The position numbers and the translations under genes were made by a program. From assembly GCF_015218165.1 (NCBI RefSeq), contig NZ_CP048659.1, positions 2,170,001 through 2,234,000 on the forward strand: 64,000 bases of DNA. Reading direction: 5' to 3'. Positions 50,043 through 59,815 of this stretch are shown piece after piece. This stretch comes from Acinetobacter piscicola (lineage in GTDB: Bacteria > Pseudomonadota > Gammaproteobacteria > Pseudomonadales > Moraxellaceae). The first letter of the stretch is position 1. Each line of letters begins with the position of its first letter. The notes under the pieces are model-generated. The model was not told the DNA's origin, did no database searches, and saw only the letters and a list, made by a program, of their open reading frames with translations.

Positions 50043-53000
50043 TTATCTCATTACTTTTCTTTCATTGATCCAACGATAAAGCACAGGTAAAAGCACTAAA
50101 GTTAATACTGTAGATGACAATATTCCACCAATCACGACAGTTGCCAATGGACGTTGTACTTCGGCACCTGTACCCGTTGCCAATGCCATCGGCACAAAAC
50201 CTAAAGCTGCGACACAAGCCGTCATCAATACAGGGCGTAAACGCATCACTGCACCTTGCCATGTGGCATGATGAATATCAAACTGTTGACGTAATTCTTT
50301 AATAAACGTCAACATTACCAAACCATTTAACACAGCTACACCCGATAAAGCAATAAAACCAATCCCTGCCGACATTGATAATGGAATATCTCTGAGCCAA
50401 AGTGCAACAAGCCCACCGCATAATGCAAATGGCACACCTGAAAACACTAAAAGACTTTCTTTTATACTGTGGAATACAGCCATTAATAAAATAAAAATCG
50501 TGATCAAAGCCAAAGGTACAACCCATTGCATACGTGCTTTTGCTGACATCAGATTTTCAAATTGACCGCCATAATCTAACCAGTAACCACTAGGTAAAGT
50601 ATCTTTGGCTAAAGTACTCTGTAATTCTTTGACAAAGGAACCTAAATCACGCCCTTCTACATTGGCAGTCACCACCACTCGACGTTTGGCATTTTCACGA
50701 CTGACTTGGTTGATGCCTAAAATATTTTCAACTTTTGCGACATCTTGCAGTTGGATCAAACCACCATTGGGTAGTTGAATTGGAAGTTGTGCCAATTGCT
50801 CAGGTGTGCGTTGTGCTTCATCTAAACGCACTACAAAATCAAAGCGTTTGTCTCCTTCTAAAATCATGCCCACACTTTGTCCACCCATACTCATCGCCAC
50901 TAAGTCTTGAATAGATTTTACAGATAAACCATATTGTGCTGCTTTGGTATGATCAATATCAATATTTAATAAAGGCAGCCCACTGGTTTGTTCAACATTG
51001 ACGGCTGTTGCCCCTGAAATAGCCCGAACTTTTTGTGCAATACGATTGGCTTCTTGGTTCAAAACTTCTATATCATCACCAAAAATTTTGATTCCGACAT
51101 CACTACGTACACCTGAAATCAGTTCATTAAAACGTAGCTCAATCGGCTGTGAAAACTCACTGTTATTTCCAGGTAAAGTGTCCAAAAATGCAATCATACG
51201 TTGACGTAATTCATCAATGCTTTCTTTTGGATTTGACCATTGATCACGTGGCTTTAATAATAGAACAGCATCAGAAATATTGGGTGGCATGACATCCGTT
51301 GCAACTTCTGCTGTTCCTGTTCGGGCAAAAATTGCTTTTATTTCAGGGAATTTTTTTAACAATAATTTTTCTGTATTTTCTTGCATCCGTAAGGACTGCT
51401 CTAGCCCTGTACTTGGTGAGCGCATTTGTTGTACTGCAAAATCTCCCTCACTCAGTTGTGGTGCAAACTCGCTTCCAATTTTTGTGGCTAAAACTCCCGT
51501 TAAAACTAAAATACATAATGCAACTGTTAAAACAAAACCTCGAAATTCGTACGCCCAATCCAACATTTTTTCATAGCGTGTTTTTAAACCATGCATCCAA
51601 CGACTTTCAGTTTCTTTTACAGCACCATTGACAAATAATGCCACAGCCGCAGGAACAAAAGTGACGGATAAAATCATTGCACCAAGTAAGGCTAAAACCA
51701 CCGTCATTGCCATCGGATGAAAGAGTTTTGCCTCAACCCCAGACAAAGCAAAGATCGGTAAATACACAACGAGAATAATCAATTGACCAAAAATTAAAGG
51801 ACGTCGTGCCTGTTTCGCTGCTAAAAAAACCTCAGTAAAACGTTCGGAACGTGTCAATAAACGCCCTCGATGTTTTTGTGCTTCAGCAAGGCGTCGAATA
51901 CAGTTTTCGACGATGACCACCGCACCATCCACAATAATCCCGAAATCCAATGCCCCTAAACTCATTAAGTTGGCACTAATTTTTTGTTCTGCCATGCCTG
52001 ACAAGGTAAACAACATGGATAAAGGAATAACACACGCAGTGATTAAAGCTGCACGAATATTTCCCAAAAATAAGAACAAAATGATGATGACTAAGATTGC
52101 ACCTTCAACCAAATTTTTTTGTACAGTTTTAATGGCACGATCAACCAAATGAGTACGATCATAAACCGTTTCGATGATCACACCTTTGGGTAAACTGCTT
52201 TGAATACTTTGTACTTTCGCATCAATCGCTTGGGCAACAGTTCGACTATTTTCTCCCATCATCATCATGGCGATTCCAAGTACAGCTTCTTCGCCATTAT
52301 AGGTTGCTGCACCTGTGCGTAAGTCGTGCCCAACAGAAACTGTCGCAATATCTGCAACACGAATTGGGTAACCATTTTTATTGGTGATACTGATATTCTC
52401 AATATCACTTAGGCTATTAAGTGTTCCCGGTACACGAACAGTGAGTTGTTGCCCATTTTTTTCAATATAACCTGCACCACGGTTTTCATTATTTTCAGTT
52501 AAAGCTGTTTGCAAATCACTTAATGGAATTTGTAATTGCTGCAAACGTGTTAAATCAGGGGTTACAACAAAGGTTTTATTAAAGCCACCAATACTATTAA
52601 CCTCAGCAACGCCAGCAACTCGCTGTAACTGTGGACGTACTACCCAGTCTTGGATTTCGCGTAAATCCATTGCGCTATAGGGCGTTCCATCTGGTTTTTT
52701 TGCATTTGGCTCAGCTTTAATCACCCATTGATAAATTTCACCTAAGCCTGTAGAAATCGGGGACATCGTGGGCTGAATACCAACTGGAATTTCACTTGCA
52801 GCTTCTTGTAAACGTTGATTAATCAACTGCCGTGCCCAGTAAATATCGGTTCCATCTTCAAAAATAATGGTGACTTGCGATAGACCATAACGTGAAATCG
52901 AACGTGTTTGTTCGAGTTTTGGCAAACCTAACATCGCATTTTCAATCGGATAGGTAATGCGTTGCTCAGTTTCTAAAGCCGTAAAACCATTGGCTTGGGT

Positions 53001-53201
53001 ATTAATTTGCACTTGCGTATTGGTAATATCAGGAACAGCATCGATGGGTAATTTTTGATAGCTATAAATTCCTACACCCATCCACGCCACCACAAAGAGC
53101 ATGACCCAAATCGCATTTTGAATAGAAAACTGAATAATACGGTCAAACCAGCCTTCGGGCTTGGGTAAATGATGTTCGTTTTGAGGCGAGTTAGTGTTCA
53201 T
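50043..53201 (-). CDS. czcA: Heavy-metal efflux RND pump, CzcA type
   Basis: Inner-membrane proton/cation antiporter of 1052 residues, the usual HME-RND length. The fourth-helix signature DFGIIVDGAVVIVEN (Asp419, Asp425, Glu432) is the form found in pumps for Zn, Co, Cd or Ni, not the Cu/Ag form of CusA. N-terminal FSIQNAIWVMLFVVAWMGVGIYSYQKLPIDAVPDITN, two large periplasmic loops and a second set of membrane helices (GVPFALCGGLVALW) are all present. Its start overlaps the czcB end by 11 bases. It works with CzcB and CzcC as a tripartite system spanning the envelope. Confidence 0.96.
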   Translation of the reverse strand: MNTNSPQNEHHLPKPEGWFDRIIQFSIQNAIWVMLFVVAWMGVGIYSYQKLPIDAVPDITNTQVQINTQANGFTALETEQRITYPIENAMLGLPKLEQTRSISRYGLSQVTIIFEDGTDIYWARQLINQRLQEAASEIPVGIQPTMSPISTGLGEIYQWVIKAEPNAKKPDGTPYSAMDLREIQDWVVRPQLQRVAGVAEVNSIGGFNKTFVVTPDLTRLQQLQIPLSDLQTALTENNENRGAGYIEKNGQQLTVRVPGTLNSLSDIENISITNKNGYPIRVADIATVSVGHDLRTGAATYNGEEAVLGIAMMMMGENSRTVAQAIDAKVQSIQSSLPKGVIIETVYDRTHLVDRAIKTVQKNLVEGAILVIIILFLFLGNIRAALITACVIPLSMLFTLSGMAEQKISANLMSLGALDFGIIVDGAVVIVENCIRRLAEAQKHRGRLLTRSERFTEVFLAAKQARRPLIFGQLIILVVYLPIFALSGVEAKLFHPMAMTVVLALLGAMILSVTFVPAAVALFVNGAVKETESRWMHGLKTRYEKMLDWAYEFRGFVLTVALCILVLTGVLATKIGSEFAPQLSEGDFAVQQMRSPSTGLEQSLRMQENTEKLLLKKFPEIKAIFARTGTAEVATDVMPPNISDAVLLLKPRDQWSNPKESIDELRQRMIAFLDTLPGNNSEFSQPIELRFNELISGVRSDVGIKIFGDDIEVLNQEANRIAQKVRAISGATAVNVEQTSGLPLLNIDIDHTKAAQYGLSVKSIQDLVAMSMGGQSVGMILEGDKRFDFVVRLDEAQRTPEQLAQLPIQLPNGGLIQLQDVAKVENILGINQVSRENAKRRVVVTANVEGRDLGSFVKELQSTLAKDTLPSGYWLDYGGQFENLMSAKARMQWVVPLALITIFILLMAVFHSIKESLLVFSGVPFALCGGLVALWLRDIPLSMSAGIGFIALSGVAVLNGLVMLTFIKELRQQFDIHHATWQGAVMRLRPVLMTACVAALGFVPMALATGTGAEVQRPLATVVIGGILSSTVLTLVLLPVLYRWINERKVMR

Positions 53202-54471
53202 GGGTCGCCTCTCCTTTTTCTAATTCTGATTTTAGTAAGAAACTCCCTTGCGCTGCGTATTGCTGTCCGACATTAACGCCAGAAATTACACTGACCCATT
53301 CAGGATCATCAATTTCAGTATTTAATTGTACAGGCTGGGCGCTAAACTCGATTTTTTGATCATGATTTTTCGCAATAAATACAACACCTTGTCCGTCAAC
53401 TTGCTGTATTGCACTTTTTTGGATACGAATGCCTTGTGTCGTGCCTTGTTCTAATAAAATATTGACCATTAAATTTGGCTTCAACTCTGCCGACTGTGAC
53501 AAGACTTTAGCTCTGACTTGTAAACGTCCTGTTTGTGCATCTGCTTCAGTATTTAAACTTTGCACTTCTGCTTGAAAATGATTGCCTGACTGTAATGATT
53601 TAAAGTTAATTTTTCGGTTTGGACTAAAATGTTGTACATCGGCATGCGGCACAATAAATTCAAGCCATAATTGATTCAACTGATCAATCACAAAAAGCTG
53701 ATCTGCAAGTTGCACATTTTCACCTACGACCAAATCTTTTTTACTGATCACACCTGAAATAGGTGCTTTAAGCTGATATTGCCCACGACTGGAACTCGCC
53801 GCACCAAAAGCACTTAAACGAGATTGAGCTGCTTGTACTTGAATTTGTGCTTGTTGATAGGCGTTATATGCACGTTGATAATCTTGTTGAGCAGAAATAC
53901 CTTGCTGCCAAAGTTGACGTTCACGCTCATAATCTTGTTTTGCTAGTTGTAAATTGGCTTGCTCTAATTTTAAGTTAGCTTGTTGGTCGACCAAATCGGG
54001 AACAAGTAAAGTTGCCAACACTTGCCCTTTCTGAACAGATTGTCCCAACTGCACATAAACTGCCTCAACATGACCACTAAAATTAGGTGAAACATGGGCT
54101 TGCTGGTCGGTATTCACCTTCAATTTTGCAGGATAAGTTGCCAACTTCATTACACTGCCTTGTTCAACTTTAGCTAACTGAATACCTTGTTCAACCAACT
54201 GTTGTGCGGTTAAAGCAATACTTTCAGCATGTCCTTGTTCTGTATCTTCACCTTCATCATGTTCATGCCCTTCTTCACCTTCTTCATGTTCTTTTTCCTC
54301 CGCATGTGATTCTTCTGTACCATGCCCATGTTCATCTGTTTTGGCTTGATCTTTCGTCCACCAAATCAATGCTGCGGCTAAAATTGCAGTACTGATGACC
54401 GCAATGAGGATCAAAATAGACTGAGAAACTTTTCCTGATTGTGTATTTAAATCTAATTTTTGTTTGATCAT
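53191..54471 (-). CDS. czcB: Periplasmic membrane-fusion protein with His-rich segment
   Basis: The adaptor of the tripartite efflux system, 426 residues. An N-terminal membrane anchor (ILILIAVISTAILAAALIWW) is followed by a stretch of about 40 residues almost wholly of His, Glu, Asp and Gly (HGHGTEESHAEEKEHEEGEE onward), which should bind metal ions. Then come the lipoyl/barrel-sandwich parts (HVSPNFSGHVEAVYVQLGQSV, LKAPISGVISKKDLVVGE) with a helical hairpin between them, and the beta-barrel C-terminus. The start ATG is 2 bases after the czcC stop. Confidence 0.95.
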   Translation of the reverse strand: MIKQKLDLNTQSGKVSQSILILIAVISTAILAAALIWWTKDQAKTDEHGHGTEESHAEEKEHEEGEEGHEHDEGEDTEQGHAESIALTAQQLVEQGIQLAKVEQGSVMKLATYPAKLKVNTDQQAHVSPNFSGHVEAVYVQLGQSVQKGQVLATLLVPDLVDQQANLKLEQANLQLAKQDYERERQLWQQGISAQQDYQRAYNAYQQAQIQVQAAQSRLSAFGAASSSRGQYQLKAPISGVISKKDLVVGENVQLADQLFVIDQLNQLWLEFIVPHADVQHFSPNRKINFKSLQSGNHFQAEVQSLNTEADAQTGRLQVRAKVLSQSAELKPNLMVNILLEQGTTQGIRIQKSAIQQVDGQGVVFIAKNHDQKIEFSAQPVQLNTEIDDPEWVSVISGVNVGQQYAAQGSFLLKSELEKGEATHEH

Positions 54472-54472
54472 T

Positions 54473-55837
54473 TTAGTTTCCCCCTACCGTTGGCAATGAC
54501 TGAATATTGTCCCAAAGACTTTGATTGATTCCAGCTAAGCCATCATTTGACATGACAGCACTGGGTTCTAAACCAAGACTTAAGCTTTCAGCTGTGATCG
54601 CGTTTTGCCATGCGCGTTTTAACAATTCAACTTTACGTTGACGAATCTCTTGCAGTTGCAAAGTCGCTTGCTGTACATCTGTTAAAGCAAATTTTCCTGC
54701 ACTAAATCCAAGTAGAGTTTTTTGCTGTACTTCAGTGGCAAGCACAAGTTGAGTGTGTTCAATCTCTTTAAACTGCACTTCTAAACCTTGTAATTCGGTC
54801 AATAAAGTCCCAATGCGTAAAGCATTTTGCTGTGTATAAAAAGACTGTTGTTGGGTAAGCGCCTCTTGTTTTTGTTGTTGAACCTGCACGCGATATTGTT
54901 GACGATCAAAAATATTAAGTGGCAGACTTAGCCCTAACATCATTTGGTTTTCAGTTGAGTTTTCGGGTGATTTACTACGATTCACACCAAAACTGACTGT
55001 GGGATTTGGACGACTGACTGCCTTACTTTGTGCTATTTGCGCATTGGAGATTTTTAGCTGTAATTGACGAGACTTTTCAATATAATTTTCTGTCAAATAA
55101 CGCTGCACATTGTCATGACTAGCACTCGGCCACAACAATGATGGACGCATTGTCACACTTAATGTTTTATCTGAGTCGCCCCACACACTGGACAGTTGTT
55201 GCTGTGCCAATTGAACTTGTAAATCCGCTTGTTTAAATAAACGCATATTTTCACTATGGCTGAGTTTTGCACGCTTTAAATCAACTTCTGCGACACTGCC
55301 TGCTTGAAACCTTTTTTGAATCGCATTGACATTTGCCTCACTGACACTCAATTGAGCTTGTGTAATCTGCTTTTCTAACTCAGCAATCGCCAATTGTGAC
55401 CATAGATATTTTACTGCGAGTTCGAGTTGTGCCTGATAAATCTGCTGCTGTAATGCACTTTGATCTTGTGCCAATACCGCCAGTTGACGATTGGCTTTTC
55501 TGACACCAAACACATCCAGTTCTTGTGAAATACCAATGGATAACTCTTGTTCTTGATGAGAATCAAAACCTGTTTGTTCTATACTCAGCTCAGGGTTTTT
55601 CCATAACTGACTTTGCTTCACATTGGCAGTATCAATATTGTTTTGTATCGTCCAAATATGCTGTGATGCTTGATAAGCCTGTGTCTTTTCAAGTGCTTGC
55701 TCCAATGAAATTGGTGCCGCATTGACCCACGAGCCGAGTGTAAATAAAGCGACACTACAAGCAATATATTTAAGCCTAAAGCATTGCTGTGCAACAACAT
55801 GTGATTGTTGTTGAAAATATTTTTTTGACATGAACAT
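54473..55837 (-). CDS. czcC: Outer-membrane factor of the metal efflux system
   Basis: A TolC-like outer-membrane channel of 454 residues. The signal peptide runs to about residue 40 (CSVALFTLGSWVNA). The mature protein is Gln-rich with long helices (for instance LQQQIYQAQLELAVKYLWSQLAIAELEKQ) that form the periplasmic tunnel, and shows the usual internal duplication. The start may be M1 (55837) or M3. It is the first gene of the czcCBA set, 44 bases after the CzcI-like gene. Confidence 0.92.
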   Translation of the reverse strand: MFMSKKYFQQQSHVVAQQCFRLKYIACSVALFTLGSWVNAAPISLEQALEKTQAYQASQHIWTIQNNIDTANVKQSQLWKNPELSIEQTGFDSHQEQELSIGISQELDVFGVRKANRQLAVLAQDQSALQQQIYQAQLELAVKYLWSQLAIAELEKQITQAQLSVSEANVNAIQKRFQAGSVAEVDLKRAKLSHSENMRLFKQADLQVQLAQQQLSSVWGDSDKTLSVTMRPSLLWPSASHDNVQRYLTENYIEKSRQLQLKISNAQIAQSKAVSRPNPTVSFGVNRSKSPENSTENQMMLGLSLPLNIFDRQQYRVQVQQQKQEALTQQQSFYTQQNALRIGTLLTELQGLEVQFKEIEHTQLVLATEVQQKTLLGFSAGKFALTDVQQATLQLQEIRQRKVELLKRAWQNAITAESLSLGLEPSAVMSNDGLAGINQSLWDNIQSLPTVGGN

Positions 55838-55881
55838 GCCCCACTTTTAAAAAATAAAGAAAAGTGGTGGGCTGTTTGCGA

Positions 55882-56289
55882 CTACCCCACCTGTAGTGGG
55901 GCTAAAATTGGAGGCGGGTTATTTAATGTCAGATCAGGCGATTGATAAAAATTATACCAAGGCAATGCATTGACTAATGCAATGATTTGACGATTTGAAA
56001 ATATAAAATGGTCTTGTTCTTCGACCAAAATCAGGGCATTAAATGAGGGTAAATGATCTTGATGATCATCCTCTAAAAATGAAAAATCACTGGAAAGATG
56101 ACTAGGTGCATGTGAGATTTTAAATTCACTTTGACAAGACTGAGTCATTTGATGATGACCAAAATGTTGCGTTGAACTCTGGCTGAATGTGGTTTCTTCA
56201 TGCACGCAAAATGCCGCCGCAACATTCCAAAGACTTTGGAACGTCAGCAAAGCAAAGAGCAATGTAATCCAACCACTTCGTTTCAACAT
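55882..56289 (-). CDS. CzcI-like periplasmic protein
   Basis: A 135-residue His-rich exported protein (signal segment LLFALLTFQSLWNVAAA), then FCVHEETTF, HFGHHQMTQSCQ and HQDHLPSF. Its size, the AAAxxCxHE beginning of the mature protein and its place directly before czcCBA match the CzcI family of metal-responsive small proteins. Exact role unknown; likely metal binding or modulation of czc expression. Confidence 0.7.
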   Translation of the reverse strand: MLKRSGWITLLFALLTFQSLWNVAAAFCVHEETTFSQSSTQHFGHHQMTQSCQSEFKISHAPSHLSSDFSFLEDDHQDHLPSFNALILVEEQDHFIFSNRQIIALVNALPWYNFYQSPDLTLNNPPPILAPLQVG

Positions 56290-56313
56290 TTTTAGATCAA
56301 TGTACCTATAAAC

Positions 56314-56328
56314 CGCTATAGCATAGCG
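56314..56328 (-). promoter_or_regulatory. Perfect dyad upstream of the czc genes
   Basis: CGCTAT (56314-56319), 3 bases, ATAGCG (56323-56328), 25 bases before the CzcI-like start. It overlaps plausible -10 sequences on the minus strand. It could be an operator or a leader hairpin; no metal regulator gene is in the window. Confidence 0.35.
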
Positions 56329-56449
56329 AAATTTGCTTTGTTATAAAATTACAAACGTGAAATTAGCTCACCTTTAAATACAAATGAACACTTTACATCT
56401 ATTCAAAGACTTCATGATGAGAGATATTTTATCAATCTAAATCTTTACA

Positions 56450-56480
56450 AAAAATACCAGCCATCAAGACTGGTATTTTT
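56450..56480. terminator. Bidirectional terminator after phnX
   Basis: AAAAATACCAG (56450-56460) pairs with CTGGTATTTTT (56470-56480). It separates the phosphonate genes from the czc genes. Confidence 0.88.
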
Positions 56481-56495
56481 TATACAAAAACTGCA

Positions 56496-57311
56496 TTAAG
56501 GCTTTTCACCATTTGCTAGGCGCTGCTCAATTGCCTCTAATACCGCAGGCAGATCAGCAATACTATCAATGATATAATGCGCACCTGAAGCATTCATTTT
56601 TGCATAGGCTTTTTCTTTTAAGTTTGCTTGTTCAGCGCTAGAAAGCGCTGACCACTCATCAAAACTTAAACCGACTTCATTGCCACTGACTGCCAAGCCG
56701 ACTGTCCAGCAACCAGCATTTAAGCCTTCTTCAATCCCCACCACGGTATCATCAACTTTCATGACTGTTTTAATATCAGAAACATCAAGTTCAATAAGGT
56801 TTTTCCAGAGCATTTCAGGATATGGACGACCATGCTTCACATCACTTGCAGTAATAATACAGTCAGGTACATAACCTTGATCAGCAGCATCTTGGACTAA
56901 CTGACCAATCATCATCGACGCATAACCTGTGTTACTGCCAATTTTTGCACCACGTGCACGAATATCTGCAAATGCTTCCAATGCACCCGGAATCAATTGT
57001 GAACATTGTGGAATGGTTTTTAATTGGTATGGAATAAAGTCTTGATATAAACGGTCGATATCCGCCACTGTCACTTCTGTGCCATGTGCCTGTTGCCATG
57101 CGTCTGCAACACGTGGCATTTTTAACACAGCAGCAATATGATCACGTTTTTCTAAACCCATGGGCGCACGTGCTTCTTCAATTGAAATTTCAACTTTATT
57201 GTCTGCAAATAATGCCATAAATGCCAAAATTGGTGCGCGTGATCCGAAATCTACCGTTGTACCTGCCCAATCAAAAACAACGGCTTGTAATAATGAATTT
57301 GAAGTGTTCAT
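56496..57311 (-). CDS. phnX: Phosphonoacetaldehyde hydrolase
   Basis: Splits the C-P bond of phosphonoacetaldehyde into acetaldehyde and phosphate. The 271-residue HAD-type protein has the nucleophile Asp14 in VVFDWAGTTVDFG and the Schiff-base Lys55 in MGLEKRDHI, the two hallmarks of phosphonatase, plus GSNTGYASMM and VMKVDDTVVGIEEGLNAG. It follows phnW with a 57-base gap, completing the AEP route. Confidence 0.97.
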   Translation of the reverse strand: MNTSNSLLQAVVFDWAGTTVDFGSRAPILAFMALFADNKVEISIEEARAPMGLEKRDHIAAVLKMPRVADAWQQAHGTEVTVADIDRLYQDFIPYQLKTIPQCSQLIPGALEAFADIRARGAKIGSNTGYASMMIGQLVQDAADQGYVPDCIITASDVKHGRPYPEMLWKNLIELDVSDIKTVMKVDDTVVGIEEGLNAGCWTVGLAVSGNEVGLSFDEWSALSSAEQANLKEKAYAKMNASGAHYIIDSIADLPAVLEAIEQRLANGEKP

Positions 57312-57368
57312 AAGTTTGTCCTAAAAGTTTATGTCTTAAATTGATCAATAAATAAGTAAAAAATAAAA

Positions 57369-58481
57369 TTAAGCCTGACGATATTGCTCAACTGCATTTA
57401 AAAGTCTTTCAATATCATCTAGATAAACCTCACCAATATTGCCAATACGGAAACAATTTAAATCGGTGACTTTACCTGGATAGATTACAAACCCTGCTTG
57501 TTTCAGATTTTCATACAAGGCTTGAAAGCTAAAATCTGCTTCATTTGGATATAAAAATGTGGTGATAATCGGTGATTGAGGTTGGTTTGAATCTAAGACC
57601 AATTCAAAGCCCAATGCCTGCATGCCTGCGGCCAAGCGCTGTTGATTATTTGTGTAACGTTGATAACGTGCAGCCACACCACCTTCTTGTTCAAGTTCTA
57701 AAAGTGCTTGATAAAATGCACGTACCACATGTGTAGGTGATGTAAAGCGCCATTTTCCATCATGCTGTTGCATGGTGTTCCATTGATCATATAAGTCTAA
57801 ACTGACTGAACGCGCCAAGCCTTTACATGATTGTAATTGTTCATTTTTTGCAATAATAAAACCAAATCCTGGTACACCTTGAATACACTTGTTGGCACTG
57901 GAAATTAAAAAGTCGATCTCTAAATCTGCAATATCCATCGGCACGCCACCGAATGAACTCATCGCATCTACGATCCACACTTTATTTTTCGCTTTGACAA
58001 TTTTACCAATCTCTTGAATCGGGTTAAGTAAACCTGTCGTGGTTTCACAATGCACACACGACACATGTGTGATGCTGTCATCTTCGAGTGCTTTTTCAAT
58101 GTCTGCTAAATTTGGCATTTGTGTTTCAGCATATGCCAATTCCACCACATCAATGTTTAAACAACGCGCCATTTGCACCATACGTGCGCCATAAGCACCG
58201 TTATTGAGAATTAAAATTTTGCCATTGTGTGGAATAGCGGAACCTAAAACCGCTTCAACTGAAAAACTGCCACTGCCTTGCATCAATACTGCACTATATT
58301 TTTCAGTATGTTGTGTTGCCAACGTCACCAAACGGTGACGAATGTCTTGCACCAATGCGTTATATTCTTTGTCCCATGTACACCAATCTCGCTGCATGAC
58401 ACGGCGAACACTTGCAGATGTCGACAATGGTCCTGGTGTTAATAATAAATATTTATTTTCCAACTCAATATGTGCGTTCAT
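57369..58481 (-). CDS. phnW: 2-aminoethylphosphonate--pyruvate aminotransferase
   Basis: PLP enzyme converting AEP plus pyruvate to phosphonoacetaldehyde plus alanine. The 370-residue class V aminotransferase has [14 protein letters not shown], the binding Asp172 (VDAMSSFGG) and Lys198 (SANKCIQG). AAAGG is 9 bases before ATG. The palindromic operator at 58520-58539 lies 39 bases upstream, so phnWX probably has its own controlled promoter (TATTAT/TATACT near 58508-58518 on the minus strand). Confidence 0.96.
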   Translation of the reverse strand: MNAHIELENKYLLLTPGPLSTSASVRRVMQRDWCTWDKEYNALVQDIRHRLVTLATQHTEKYSAVLMQGSGSFSVEAVLGSAIPHNGKILILNNGAYGARMVQMARCLNIDVVELAYAETQMPNLADIEKALEDDSITHVSCVHCETTTGLLNPIQEIGKIVKAKNKVWIVDAMSSFGGVPMDIADLEIDFLISSANKCIQGVPGFGFIIAKNEQLQSCKGLARSVSLDLYDQWNTMQQHDGKWRFTSPTHVVRAFYQALLELEQEGGVAARYQRYTNNQQRLAAGMQALGFELVLDSNQPQSPIITTFLYPNEADFSFQALYENLKQAGFVIYPGKVTDLNCFRIGNIGEVYLDDIERLLNAVEQYRQA

Positions 58482-58519
58482 TTTGCTTAACCTTTGTTCA
58501 ATTGAATACAGTATAATAC

Positions 58520-58539
58520 AATCTGGTTTAAACCAGATT
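58520..58539. promoter_or_regulatory. Palindromic operator upstream of phnW
   Basis: AATCTGGTTTAAACCAGATT, a perfect 20-bp dyad that overlaps the stop codon of the FAD oxidoreductase gene. The same 20 bases occur within 63885-63914 upstream of the transporter genes. Confidence 0.75.
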
Positions 58540-59692
58540 ACAAAACATGATTTTCTAACATTTCTTTCATAAATCCTGCACCTGTGGTCATACCCTTACC
58601 TGCAATCGCACTCACCAAGAAAATATTTGGTTCAGCCTCTGTCACACATGCCAATTCAGTAGGATGCGTGAGATAATAACCATTCCAACGTGACTCAATT
58701 TCAGGCAGTTCTAAGCCAATATTTTCTTTACAATATTGCAAAATAAATTGGTTAATTTCTTCGCGTTGATTAAATTGTGGCGTTTCATCAATCGAGTAAT
58801 ATTCATGGCTATCGCCCAAAATGAGTTGTCCAAATTGATTTTGCTTGATCAAAATATGAATACCGTATTTTTCGACTAAGCCTGTTTGTGATTGAGTTTT
58901 TAACTCTTGATGACTTGGGCAAATTTCAAAAGCAGGATAACGAGAGATTGATAAACCTGAATAAATTGAAGCATTCAAAGTGACTTTTAAGGGTTTCGTC
59001 ATCGCCATTTGCAAAGTACAACGCAATAACCCTTTTTGTTGTAATAGATCGGGATAAAGTAATTGAGTCACTTCACCATGACAGATTAAAACTTTATTTG
59101 CTGTGAATGTTTGCCCTGTTGCCAAACGAATGTGCGCTCTACCTTGACTCGACTGCGTCTGTACCACGCAAGCATTGCACTGAATGTGTACCCCAAGCTT
59201 TTCTGCATATTGCAATAAACATAGCCCGACCAAATGTGGTTCAACTGAATAATCCTCATGAAATAGCATGCCACCACGTAGCGTTGTTTCAGGATTTAAA
59301 TAAAGATATTGATCAAACAGTTGCTGTTTAGATAATAAGGTCACAGGAATCTGATAATTTGGTGCTGCCTGTGCAAACTCGTTTAAAACTTGCCATTCTA
59401 GTTCCGTATTTGCCACATATAAACCATCACGTTGTTGAAATGAAATATCGGTTTGTGCCTGAATCCGTTGATAAAATTCACGAGTTGCTAAAGCATATTC
59501 ACGCCATTTTGCATCTGGGCGGCTCAGTGTTGATGTCCCCACCATGCCAAAGTTACGCCGTGTTGCGCCAACGGGTTGTGCATCTTTTTCAAAGACTTGT
59601 ACTTTTAGTCCTTGCTCTGCTGCTTGAATTGCAGCTGATAATCCTAAAATGCCTGCACCGACAATAATTAAGTCAAATTGTGCTGTATTCAT
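58538..59692 (-). CDS. FAD-dependent oxidoreductase of the phosphonate cluster
   Basis: A 384-residue DAO-family flavoprotein. The dinucleotide-binding motif is [18 protein letters not shown] at the N-terminus, followed by [12 protein letters not shown], and the C-terminal [18 protein letters not shown] with [10 protein letters not shown] closes the FAD site. I took ATG 59692 (MNTAQFDLI), as the 15 residues before it do not belong to the fold. This type is regularly found within AEP clusters; oxidation of N-alkylated aminophosphonates such as N-methyl-AEP is a reasonable inference, not shown by sequence. Confidence 0.85.
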   Translation of the reverse strand: MNTAQFDLIIVGAGILGLSAAIQAAEQGLKVQVFEKDAQPVGATRRNFGMVGTSTLSRPDAKWREYALATREFYQRIQAQTDISFQQRDGLYVANTELEWQVLNEFAQAAPNYQIPVTLLSKQQLFDQYLYLNPETTLRGGMLFHEDYSVEPHLVGLCLLQYAEKLGVHIQCNACVVQTQSSQGRAHIRLATGQTFTANKVLICHGEVTQLLYPDLLQQKGLLRCTLQMAMTKPLKVTLNASIYSGLSISRYPAFEICPSHQELKTQSQTGLVEKYGIHILIKQNQFGQLILGDSHEYYSIDETPQFNQREEINQFILQYCKENIGLELPEIESRWNGYYLTHPTELACVTEAEPNIFLVSAIAGKGMTTGAGFMKEMLENHVL

Positions 59693-59815
59693 GCTACTTT
59701 TCACCTTATTTACTTTTTTCAGGACGCAAAATCCCAAGCGCCTAAAAACAAGCGTTTAATTCATTGCAAATGGTTTAAAAAATTTAAGAGTTAATGTTGA
59801 ATGATCAGTCTATGA

